Source: Acinetobacter pullicarnis
GTDB lineage: Bacteria; Pseudomonadota; Gammaproteobacteria; Pseudomonadales; Moraxellaceae
Direction of reading: 5' to 3'
Length of the DNA stretch: 64,000 nt
Assembly (NCBI RefSeq): GCF_006352475.1
Contig: NZ_VCMZ01000001.1
Span: 1,426,001 to 1,490,000 of the forward strand
In this document: in pieces, positions 38,304-46,368 of the stretch
Layout of the letters: each line of letters begins with the position of its first letter
Position numbering within the stretch: position 1 is the stretch's first letter
Made by a program: the position numbers and the translations under genes
Notes under the pieces: generated by a model
The model's database searches: none
What the model saw: the letters and a program-made list of their open reading frames with translations, nothing else
What the model was told of the DNA's origin: nothing

Positions 38304-38423
38304 ATTGCCTAGCGTATTTTTCATCTAGATGGTTTTATCATGGGTAGAATATAAGCCTATGCTTTTCAATTCAATTTCGTTAAATTTAATACATGATCAT
38401 CCATCTAAAAAGTCGGTCTATCC

Positions 38424-39599
38424 ATGCAAACACTTGCTTTTGAATTGAGTAACAGTCAACGCCAATATTTGGGTTTGATGCCTGTAGAACCGCATTGGGA
38501 GTTGGTGGCGCTGGCAGGCAGCTATGTTTATTTTGATGGCGATGTGATTCGTAAAAAGATCAGTATTACACCGAGCAGTTATTATGAATGTGAGTTGAAT
38601 GAAGTCACTGCGGAAAATAGAACCTTACTCATGCCGAAAACTGCGCGAGGAAAACCTAAAAAGTTAAATTACACCGCGACTTTATCGTTTAGCCCATTTG
38701 GGGTTTATTTTAAGTTTTCATCGAGCTATCTCTGCATTGCAAACTATACGACACAAAGCACTTTTTATGATGAGCAACTGCAAGACCAAACATTGGATGA
38801 TTTGCAGGTCTGGTTAGCAGATTGGATCGGTGCATCTACAGCACAAGATTTAATCGAGATTGACGGCTTTAAAGCTGCCAAGCGCAAACATCAAAAAATA
38901 AAGGCAGGTGATTTTTTTGCCTTTAAAATCGGCCGACGAGAATGGGGTTTTGGTCGTATTTTATTGGATATTGGCTTGCTCAGAAAAGATAAAACCTTCA
39001 AGGCAAATAAAAATTATGGCTTAAGTCATTTGATGGGGAAGGCTTTGATCATTAAGGTTTATCGCCATATTCAGTGTGACAAAGCAATCGAGTTGGATCA
39101 GCTTGCAGCAATGCAAAGCATGCCTGCACAAGCGATTATGGACAATCAGTTTTATTATGGCGAGCACCCGATCATTGGGCATTTGCCGCTACAAGATGCC
39201 GATTTGGAAGATCTATTAATTTCTTATCATCCAAGTATTAGCGGGGAGGATAAGGACACCGTTTATTTGCAATATGGTTTGATTTATAAAGAAATGAGCA
39301 AAGCCCAGCATCAGACCTTGATTGATGCTTGGACTGGTAATGCTTTGGTGCACGAGCATCGATATTTTAGAAATGAAGGGATTGGCTTTAGTATTGATCA
39401 TGACAGCAATAGCGATTATTTAAAGCAGACGCGTACTGATGGTGCGGAAGTGGATTTCGCTGAAAGCAGCTTAGCATTACACAGCGATGATCTCAGAGAT
39501 CCAAATTTATATGCAGTGAAAGCCGAAATATTTAAAGCCTTCGGACTTGATGCAGCGTTGAGTTATGCAGAAAATTTAAAGCTTTTTCAGTTGGAATAA
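38424..39599 (+). CDS. hypothetical protein with Imm26-like domain
   Basis: 391 aa, soluble. Around residues 154-175 the block KIKAGDFFAFKIGRREWGFGRIL fits the conserved core (GDxFAxxL...YGFGRxL) of the Imm26 / phosphotriesterase HocA-like family, known as immunity proteins of polymorphic toxin systems. The N-terminal 130 residues and the C-terminal part (about 280-391, with EMSKAQHQTLIDAWTGNALVHE) are not recognised. No toxin or secretion gene is adjacent; neighbours are rapA and an AI-2E family permease. It may be an orphan immunity protein or use the fold for something else. Confidence 0.65.
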   Translation: MQTLAFELSNSQRQYLGLMPVEPHWELVALAGSYVYFDGDVIRKKISITPSSYYECELNEVTAENRTLLMPKTARGKPKKLNYTATLSFSPFGVYFKFSSSYLCIANYTTQSTFYDEQLQDQTLDDLQVWLADWIGASTAQDLIEIDGFKAAKRKHQKIKAGDFFAFKIGRREWGFGRILLDIGLLRKDKTFKANKNYGLSHLMGKALIIKVYRHIQCDKAIELDQLAAMQSMPAQAIMDNQFYYGEHPIIGHLPLQDADLEDLLISYHPSISGEDKDTVYLQYGLIYKEMSKAQHQTLIDAWTGNALVHEHRYFRNEGIGFSIDHDSNSDYLKQTRTDGAEVDFAESSLALHSDDLRDPNLYAVKAEIFKAFGLDAALSYAENLKLFQLE

Positions 39600-39687
39600 C
39601 ACTGGGCAGAGGAGGCTGACATTCCACTGTAAAGCCATGGAATGCGACTCCTCTTCATGCCAGCAGAGGGTGCGCTTTAAAGTAGAC

Positions 39688-40704
39688 TCAAATCATCTCG
39701 GCTTCTTTAAGTTCAAGTTTTAGATAGGCATAGAAAATGGGGGCAATAATGAGTCCTGCCAAGCCAAAGATGGATTCACAAATCAGCATCGCTAAAAGTA
39801 CTTCCCAAGATTTTGCACGGATTTTGGTGCCAATAATTTTGGCATTAATAAAGTATTCAAGCTTGTGAATAATTACTAAATAACTGAGTGAGGTGACTGC
39901 AACCGCCACAGAGATACTTAAACCAGAGAGGGTGATTAAGGTATTTGAAACCAGATTTCCCATAATCGGGATTAAGCCAAATACAAAGGTTAAAATGGTT
40001 AGTGTTTTGGCAAATGGTAAGTGCACATCGAATAATGGCAAGATCACATGTGCATAAACAATAAATAAAATAGTATTAATGGTCGAGATTTTAACTTGAG
40101 CGAAGACTACATTTTTAAATGAAATAGACAAGTTGTCGATGCGTTGTATCAGTGCACGTAAAAACATTGGCTGACTTTTCGGCTCATGTAGCTGATTTAA
40201 AGAAACCAGAATCCCGATAATCATCCCGATCACCATGGTTGCAAAACTATGTGCTAACTCAGTACCGGTATGTTTTAACGTGGTCATATTTTCTCTTAGA
40301 AAACTGAAGAGATGATCTTTAATTTCAGGCAGACTGTAGGGAATAAAACTTGGAATATACTGTACGATTTCGAGTTGTAGGGTTTGCAGCGCAACATCGA
40401 CACGTTGACCAATCATCGCACCTTTATGGCCTTGTAAATCGACCAGCACAAAGCTGATTAAACTACTAATTGCCAATGCTAAGAATGCCACCACAATAAT
40501 ACTCAGCACAATACTGATACTTATACGTGCACGCAGCCCACCAATATATTTCTCTAAATGATTACCTAAACTACTAATGATTTCATAAATTACAAAACCT
40601 GAGAAAAAACAGGCAAGTAAATGCATGGGAATCAGCAAGATTAAAAAAACTGACATCAATATATAGCTGGCGATGATACTTTGGTGATCATTTAAAATTT
40701 TCAT
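39688..40704 (-). CDS. AI-2E family transporter (PerM-like permease)
   Basis: 338 aa integral membrane protein with about seven to eight helices. The family traits are a periplasmic segment after the first helices (about residues 80-150) and a C-terminal helical block with PFAKTLTILTFVFGLIPIMGNLVSNT and LICESIFGLAGLIIAPIFYAYLK. Members range from autoinducer-2 exporters to cation/proton antiporters; the cargo here is unknown. No polycistronic context: it converges with the Imm26-like gene, and the next minus-strand gene upstream is 200 bp away. Confidence 0.88.
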   Translation of the reverse strand: MKILNDHQSIIASYILMSVFLILLIPMHLLACFFSGFVIYEIISSLGNHLEKYIGGLRARISISIVLSIIVVAFLALAISSLISFVLVDLQGHKGAMIGQRVDVALQTLQLEIVQYIPSFIPYSLPEIKDHLFSFLRENMTTLKHTGTELAHSFATMVIGMIIGILVSLNQLHEPKSQPMFLRALIQRIDNLSISFKNVVFAQVKISTINTILFIVYAHVILPLFDVHLPFAKTLTILTFVFGLIPIMGNLVSNTLITLSGLSISVAVAVTSLSYLVIIHKLEYFINAKIIGTKIRAKSWEVLLAMLICESIFGLAGLIIAPIFYAYLKLELKEAEMI

Positions 40705-40911
40705 GCATCGTGATCCCGAATCGCAGAAGGGAGAATAGTCAAAGGTTAATACTTAGTTGCCAACACTATACAAGATGCTTAGGGCTGATTACGATAAAGT
40801 TTTTAATTTTTTAATGCAGCGAATCTTGCCCTTGAAAGGGTGAGTATTGGCATTATAACTTTAGCTTTAAAGGGGGCACTGCAAGAGGTGAGCAAGATAT
40901 GGCCTTAAATC

Positions 40912-41607
40912 TCATTGGACTCGGCTTTTATCAATATGTCGTGCACCTTCTAAAATCATACGGATCATAATCATGGTTTGTTCAGCCACTTCTAAACGCA
41001 TTTTTTTAGGCATATCGATGACGTTTGCACCCATATTAAATACCAGCTGGGTGATGGCTTTAGCAACCAATTCTGGGTGTACCAAATGACTGCGGTTTAA
41101 TTTTTCTAAGCGAATTAAATCGTCTTGTAATTCTTGTTGGAAATAATTGAGTTGTCGATCAACGGCTTGTTTATAAGGAACCGAGCCAGTATAGCCTTCT
41201 CGCAGCAATAAACTTAAGTTTCCTTCATCTGCATCCAATTGTTCAATAAAAACTTCAACAGAACTGCGAATAATACTGTTTTGTTTTGCTGCTTCTATAC
41301 GTGCATGTTGCAAGATCCGACGCAACACAATTCCTGAGCGGTCAATTAATTCGATCGCGAGTTCATCAATATCTTTAAAATGTCGATAAAAACTATTGGG
41401 TGCAATGCCAGCTTCTCTGGCCACTTCTCGCAGACTTAAAGCAGAAATACTTTTTTGTGGGCCGATTAAATTCAGTGCAGCTTGGAATAACTCGTCTTTG
41501 GTAATCGTGGCTTTGCGGCCTACTGTACGTATTGGTTTCCGCTCTTGGATGAGATTAACCTCAAGCGCAGGCGCTTCAATAGGGGTACTGATAGGCTTTG
41601 TATTCAT
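40912..41607 (-). CDS. TetR-family repressor, DesT/FabR-like
   Basis: 231 aa. N-terminal helix-turn-helix (about residues 50-95; ALSLREVAREAGIAPNSFYRHFKD) with the TetR pattern; the C-terminal part would bind acyl-CoA. The divergent partner genes are a ferredoxin reductase and a fatty acyl desaturase, the layout of desT-desC-desB in Pseudomonas aeruginosa, where DesT senses the saturated/unsaturated acyl-CoA ratio. The start MNTKPIS at 41607 is chosen; the longer frame to 41709 runs into the operator region. Confidence 0.87.
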   Translation of the reverse strand: MNTKPISTPIEAPALEVNLIQERKPIRTVGRKATITKDELFQAALNLIGPQKSISALSLREVAREAGIAPNSFYRHFKDIDELAIELIDRSGIVLRRILQHARIEAAKQNSIIRSSVEVFIEQLDADEGNLSLLLREGYTGSVPYKQAVDRQLNYFQQELQDDLIRLEKLNRSHLVHPELVAKAITQLVFNMGANVIDMPKKMRLEVAEQTMIMIRMILEGARHIDKSRVQ

Positions 41608-41679
41608 ATTTTTCGCGAATTTTAAAAGTGCTTTGACAGTATAGCCGTTGCATCTGAAGTTGTGAAATGAATAGATACA

Positions 41680-41715
41680 ATACAAACGTATATACAAATA
41701 TATATACAAGTGTAT
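41680..41715. promoter_or_regulatory. candidate operator pair between the desT-like and desC-like genes
   Basis: Two 12-bp near-palindromes, ATACAAACGTAT (41680-41691) and ATACAAGTGTAT (41704-41715), lie 24 bp apart on the same face of the helix. They sit in an A+T-rich stretch between the divergent genes, about 35 nt before the ferredoxin reductase start. This is where a TetR dimer would bind. The half-sites differ from the published DesT operator as I recall it. Confidence 0.5.
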
Positions 41716-41748
41716 AATAATTAAAAATCAAGCCAAGGTGCCTCTATT

Positions 41749-42843
41749 ATGCAAGTGCGAGACAACAGCAATAGCCCAAAAACACGTTTGTTTAATACTG
41801 TAATAGATCATCACGCTGCAGATTTCTGGTTGCAGAAGCTCAATCCGCTTTGGTCGACTGGCCAAGCCTTGGGCAAAATCATAAAAAAGCAACAGATCGC
41901 CAACGACATGATCAGCCTAACCATTCAAACCAATCGTCATTTTCGTGCAGGTTTGGCGGGACAACATCATCCAGTCATCATTGAATGTAATGGCAGTCGT
42001 TATGAACGTACTTATAGTTTGACTGCACTCAATCCACAACAGGTGGTGTTAAGCGTTAAAAAAGTAGCGCAGGGTGTGGTTAGTGGTTGGTTGGTTGATC
42101 AAGCACAAGTAGGTGATATTATTGAGTTCGGGCGGCCTTATGGCGATATGAGTTTAAACAATATACAACCGAATTTAGTTTTGTTGGCTGCTGGCAGTGG
42201 GATTACACCAATGTACAGCTTGCTCGAAAGCTTGGCACAACAAAAAGATTTTGAGCATAAAAATGTGCAATTGTTGTATTGGGTTAAAACATCGGCAGAC
42301 AGTGCCTTTCAAGCCTATTTTGAGCAATTGAGCCAAAAACATCCTCAGTTTCAATTTCAAATTTTCTATACCCAAGCAGAAGCAGACGAGTCGGCAATGA
42401 CCGCAGCAGCGTTGCAGCAACGAATTAATCCAGCACATGTGGATCTTGTGGGTGACGTTGCAAATAGCAGTGTTTATGCCTGTGGCCCATCGGGCTTTGT
42501 TGCCAAGGTGGAAGCACTATTTGCACAGAGTCCCGATCTTAAAACGGAAGCCTTTAGTCTCAGTCCAATGGCCAATGATGCCACTGGGACGGTCAGCATT
42601 ACCTTGAGCAAATCCCAAAAGACCGTGACTATTGCTAAAGGCCAATCGATTTTAGAAGGCTTGGAACAACAAAATATTCGACCCACTTATGGCTGTCGCA
42701 TGGGGATTTGCAATAAATGCGTTTGCCCTAAAGCACAAGGCGCCACCAAAAATTTAGTCAACGGCAGTGAAAATACTGAACCAGGCAACTTACTTAAGCT
42801 CTGCGTCAATTCTGCCCAAACCGACCTTATTATTGATCTTTAA
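41749..42843 (+). CDS. ferredoxin reductase for fatty acid desaturase (DesC-like)
   Basis: 364 aa flavoprotein that passes electrons from NAD(P)H to the desaturase. The FAD-binding barrel is at about 40-150 (RYERTYSLTA is the FAD motif RxYS/T). The NAD(P) domain is at about 145-265 (LVLLAAGSGITPMYSLLESL, VYACGPSGFV). A C-terminal plant-type [2Fe-2S] domain has Cys316, Cys321 and Cys324 (C-x4-C-x2-C) and a fourth cysteine near 353 (KLCVNSA). AAGGTG lies before the ATG. The desaturase follows after 14 nt. Confidence 0.92.
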   Translation: MQVRDNSNSPKTRLFNTVIDHHAADFWLQKLNPLWSTGQALGKIIKKQQIANDMISLTIQTNRHFRAGLAGQHHPVIIECNGSRYERTYSLTALNPQQVVLSVKKVAQGVVSGWLVDQAQVGDIIEFGRPYGDMSLNNIQPNLVLLAAGSGITPMYSLLESLAQQKDFEHKNVQLLYWVKTSADSAFQAYFEQLSQKHPQFQFQIFYTQAEADESAMTAAALQQRINPAHVDLVGDVANSSVYACGPSGFVAKVEALFAQSPDLKTEAFSLSPMANDATGTVSITLSKSQKTVTIAKGQSILEGLEQQNIRPTYGCRMGICNKCVCPKAQGATKNLVNGSENTEPGNLLKLCVNSAQTDLIIDL

Positions 42844-42857
42844 GCGAGTTCCTCTTT

Positions 42858-43952
42858 ATGAATATGCCAGCTAAATTGCAATATTTTAAAAATGCTAAAA
42901 ATCGTGAACTGAACAATGCAGAATTGGCTGCACTTGCAGAAGAACTCGATGCAATCAAACAAGAAGTGTTGGATGATATTGGTGAACAAGATGCCAAATA
43001 CATTAAAAAAGTCTATGCCACTGTTCGTTATAGCGGTGCATTAGGTCGCGCCTGTTTATTTGCGGGTTGGTTCCCACCGGCATGGATCTTGGGCACAGGC
43101 TTATTGGGCTTTTCAAAAATCTTGGAAAATATGGAACTGGGTCATAATGTCATGCACGGTCAATATGACTGGATGAATGATCCACGTTTTAATGGTCCAA
43201 ACTATGAATGGGACATTGTTGGTACTGCAGACAATTGGCGCCAGACCCATAATTATAAGCACCATACCTATACCAATATTAAAGGGATGGATGATGATAT
43301 CGGCTATGGTCTCGTGCGTTTGTTCCCCGAACAACGTTGGAAAGCAGGCTATTTATTACAACCGCTGTATAGCATTCCATTTTGCTTATTGTTCCAATGG
43401 GGTGTCGCGATTCAAAATCTAGAAATTGGTAAGGTACTGTTTGGCAAAAAAACTGCAAAACAGCTCTATCAAGAATGGAAGCCAACAGAAAAGAAAGTGG
43501 GACAGAAACTGTTTAAAGATTATGTGTTTTTCCCATTGATTGCAGGTCCAGCCGCACTTCCAGTGTTTACTGGCAATTTAGTTGCCAATGGTATTCGTAA
43601 TGTTTGGACTTTTAGTATTATTTTCTGTGGTCATTTCACCAAAGATGTTGAGGTTTTTCCTAAAACCGTTTTGAAAAATGAAAGCCGTGGGCATTGGTAT
43701 ATGCGTCAAATTCGGGGTTCATCGAACTTAACTGGTTCTGAGGCATTCCATATTTTGACAGGACATTTAAGCCATCAAATTGAGCATCATTTATATCCAG
43801 ATATCCCAGCACGTCGTTATCGTAAAATGGCACCTAAAGTTGAAGCGGTATGTAAGAAATACGGCCTAAATTATAATAATGCCAGCTTGTTTAAACAGTA
43901 CGGGCAAGTGCTCGGCCGTATTGTCAAATATGCCTTCCCTTTTAAAAAATAA
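42858..43952 (+). CDS. membrane acyl-CoA desaturase (DesB-like)
   Basis: 364 aa diiron membrane desaturase that introduces a double bond into saturated acyl-CoA or lipid acyl chains, raising membrane fluidity. Three histidine boxes are present: GHNVMHGQ at 95-102, HNYKHH at 131-136 and HQIEHH at 306-311. Hydrophobic segments lie between the second and third boxes. It is co-transcribed with the reductase. Together with the divergent TetR repressor it forms a self-contained, probably acyl-CoA-responsive module. Confidence 0.93.
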   Translation: MNMPAKLQYFKNAKNRELNNAELAALAEELDAIKQEVLDDIGEQDAKYIKKVYATVRYSGALGRACLFAGWFPPAWILGTGLLGFSKILENMELGHNVMHGQYDWMNDPRFNGPNYEWDIVGTADNWRQTHNYKHHTYTNIKGMDDDIGYGLVRLFPEQRWKAGYLLQPLYSIPFCLLFQWGVAIQNLEIGKVLFGKKTAKQLYQEWKPTEKKVGQKLFKDYVFFPLIAGPAALPVFTGNLVANGIRNVWTFSIIFCGHFTKDVEVFPKTVLKNESRGHWYMRQIRGSSNLTGSEAFHILTGHLSHQIEHHLYPDIPARRYRKMAPKVEAVCKKYGLNYNNASLFKQYGQVLGRIVKYAFPFKK

Positions 43953-44015
43953 ATCCAATCTATTCGTTCTAAGCTAGGGGCTACCAGGCAGAGAACGAAT
44001 GAGTATTTTGATTAT

Positions 44016-44052
44016 AAAAAACCATGCAATGGTAACATTGTCATGGTTTTTT
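44016..44052 (+). terminator. terminator after the desaturase gene
   Basis: Stem of AAAAACCATG with CATGGTTTTT, continued inward by CAATG/CATTG, then a T run. Confidence 0.88.
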
Positions 44053-44150
44053 ATATTTTAGCGCTTTTGTTTTAGCGCGTGCTTTTTTACTGGGCACATA
44101 GCAAAATCATTTAAGATTGGTTAGATTATTCATAATGAAGACGTCGAAGC

Positions 44151-44840
44151 ATGCGTATGAAAAGCACATTACAACAAAATATAGAAAATACAGCCAACAA
44201 GCGTATTGTGAGCCAAACATTAGCTCAGATCGAACATTGGCTGCGACAACATGCCCCCAATCTTGCAGCAGATTCACTTCAACCTGGGGTAACCGCCCAG
44301 CAGCTTTTAAATCTTGAAAACCGCATTGCAAAACCATTACCAGATGCATTTAAAGCTCTTTATCTATGGCATAACGGACTGAGTGATCAAGACAATTGTG
44401 GCAGTCTATTTTATGCCATGGATTTTTTTTGCATTGAACAGATTGAAGAGCTGTATATAAAAAAGTCAGATATGGTTGATGCGTTGGTGGGGCTTAAACG
44501 CGCACAATCAGGCATTGATGCACACAATGCTTTCAATTCAAATTGGATTAAATTTGTTGGAGATGGTGCAGCAGCAGGTTTGTATCTCGATTTAGCACCG
44601 ACGGCACAGGGGCAATATGGTCAAATTATTTTTATTGATGAACAAGATGAAATCGCATGGATTGTGGCAGATTCTGTACAGCAATTGATTGAGGGGTTTT
44701 ATGCGGATTTACAGCAGGGCTGTTATCAATTAGATGAAGATGCTTTAGAGGATGGGCATGAGTTTTTGCAATGTGATGACAGCATCGACTTAATCAACTG
44801 GCAATATAGCCAACGTTGGAAAAATCGGTTTAAGGCATAG
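44151..44840 (+). CDS. SMI1/KNR4 family protein
   Basis: 229 aa. Residues about 40-190 show the SMI1/KNR4 pattern: an N-terminal LLNLENRIAKPLPDAFKALYLWHNG (glutamate-rich helix, then LPxxFKxLYxxHNG), FCIEQIEEL, NWIKFVGDGAAAGLYLDLAP and IIFIDEQDEIAWIVADS. In bacteria this superfamily (SUKH) contains many immunity proteins against nuclease toxins, but free-standing copies without a toxin are frequent. No toxin gene is next to it. The start is ATG 44151, with a second in-frame ATG two codons on. Confidence 0.82.
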   Translation: MRMKSTLQQNIENTANKRIVSQTLAQIEHWLRQHAPNLAADSLQPGVTAQQLLNLENRIAKPLPDAFKALYLWHNGLSDQDNCGSLFYAMDFFCIEQIEELYIKKSDMVDALVGLKRAQSGIDAHNAFNSNWIKFVGDGAAAGLYLDLAPTAQGQYGQIIFIDEQDEIAWIVADSVQQLIEGFYADLQQGCYQLDEDALEDGHEFLQCDDSIDLINWQYSQRWKNRFKA

Positions 44841-45193
44841 GGAAAAATACCTTCTCCCGTTGGCATAGGTATCTACACAAATATTTAAGAAATGTATTTA
44901 GTCGAGATATGTAATCTATTTGAGCTTAATACACGATATTTAAGTCCTGTTTAGATTTGGAATTTAGAGCTGAGTGCAAATTTCATTGTATTTCAGAAAT
45001 ACCTAATCTCCCCTAACCCCTCTTTTCCAAAGAGGGGGACTTTTTGGGGAATTCAAAGCCTAGTATATGCTACACAACGCTCCTTCCTTAGAAAAAGGAA
45101 GGTTGGGATGGATTGCTTTGAATCGTAATCCATATATCAAAAGATGTGTAAATACCTTCTCCCGTTGGGGGAGAAGGTTGGGAAGAGGAGGGC
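44841..45193. repeat. 353-bp gap with a cluster of G+C-rich hairpin repeats
   Basis: Three separate hairpins: CCCCTCTTT/AAAGAGGGG (45017-45037), CCTTCCTT/AAGGAAGG (45082-45102) and CCTTCTCCC/GGGAGAAGG (45155-45177). The 19-nt sequence AAATACCTTCTCCCGTTGG occurs at 44845-44863 and again at 45150-45168. Pyrimidine-rich stems of this kind are REP-like intergenic repeats. The last one could also serve as a terminator for the minus-strand or plus-strand neighbour. No gene is seen. Confidence 0.65.
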
Positions 45194-45898
45194 TTATTTA
45201 AATTGAATGCTTCCTTCAGCATTCACCGTGATTTTACTTTCTCCAGCAGCAACGTCTTGCGCCATACCACCTGCACTATCAGCGGAAGAGAATTTAGCGC
45301 GTTGCATCATCATCACTGGCTGTGCATACGAGCGATTGGTATTGATATTAAGCGTCACCAAGTTATATGAAGGCTTGTTCCACGCTTGGCTTAAGAGTTG
45401 CGCGCGTTGCTGGAAGTTCTTTGACGCTTCCGTGATCAGTTCATTTTCTACTTTATTGCGCTGTTCATCTGACACACTAAAGTTAATGGATTGGGTTTGG
45501 AAATTTTGTTGTAGTTCACTAATCAGCTGACTTGCTGCTTTAAAGTCTTTACTTTCAATGTTTACTTCAGCACGACCACGCCATTCTTTTAATTTGCGAT
45601 TGTCATTGTCATACACTGGATAGGTATTTTGTGAGCCTGTTTTGACTTTAACTTGCGGATATTTTTTCCCAAGGGTCATGGCTTGATTCATTAATTGATT
45701 GATTTCTGCGGCGAGTTCCGCAGGTTGTTTGTTATTTTTTTCAATAAAAAGCACAGCATGCATTTCATCATTGGAAACTTGGCGAGTGGCTTCTGCTTGG
45801 ATATTGGCAAGATTGTAGTTGAGCGTCTCAGTATTCGCGAAAGTGGTATGGGCAAGGCTGCTACCAATCAGTAGAGCTGAAAGTGCAAGTAGACGCAT
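45194..45898 (-). CDS. SIMPL (DUF541) domain periplasmic protein
   Basis: 234 aa. Signal peptide MRLLALSALLIGSSLAHTTFA, then the SIMPL domain: EATRQVSNDEMHAVLFIEK, NQLMNQAMTLGKKYPQVKVKTGSQNTYPVYDN and WRGRAEVNIESKDF. The family (E. coli YggE-like) is periplasmic or outer-membrane associated and linked to oxidative stress; the mechanism is unknown. AAGGAT lies before the ATG. Single gene. Confidence 0.88.
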   Translation of the reverse strand: MRLLALSALLIGSSLAHTTFANTETLNYNLANIQAEATRQVSNDEMHAVLFIEKNNKQPAELAAEINQLMNQAMTLGKKYPQVKVKTGSQNTYPVYDNDNRKLKEWRGRAEVNIESKDFKAASQLISELQQNFQTQSINFSVSDEQRNKVENELITEASKNFQQRAQLLSQAWNKPSYNLVTLNINTNRSYAQPVMMMQRAKFSSADSAGGMAQDVAAGESKITVNAEGSIQFK

Positions 45899-46368
45899 GA
45901 TGTTATCCTTAGTATTTGAAAGTAGACGGAATAATGCTAATCATAACTTATAAAGAACTGATGCAGCTATTGTGGTAAGTTTGTAGCATTGTTCAAAATA
46001 TTTTAGATACAGGTATTTGTAAATAGTTATTTGTTATCAATTGCTTGTTAACTAAGTTTAGAATTATATCGGATGAATAAAAACTTAAAAAAGCAGGCAA
46101 TTGAAAATGAGGGTTTTCTTTGTGTTGTCACATAGTATGATGATAATTAGGTTATTGTGATAGGTCAGTGTTTTTTCCAATTAAAATAATGGTTAATAAC
46201 TGCATTAAGCATATATATTTTACTGGAAAAAACGGTATTATCGCGCTCCTATCTATTGGGATCTCTTTATACAGCGTATCTCATTAGTTTTATATAAAGC
46301 ACCGAGTCAACAGACCACAAGTCACCCGACTTATTTCTATCAACCCATATCAGAGATGGTAATTCGAT
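45899..46368 (+). promoter_or_regulatory. 470-bp region upstream of dat, with a spaced inverted repeat
   Basis: No gene is seen. GTTTTTTCCA at 46170-46179 and its exact complement TGGAAAAAAC at 46224-46233 face each other across 44 bp; similarity extends a few bases inward. They lie 136-199 bp before the dat start and could be paired operator half-sites or arms of a long hairpin leader. The A+T-rich part near 46210-46230 could hold the promoter. Confidence 0.45.

Noticed and set aside
44841..45193. CRISPR array
   Set aside because: The repeats are three different hairpins with irregular spacing and only one 19-nt direct repeat pair; there are no regular spacers and no cas genes.
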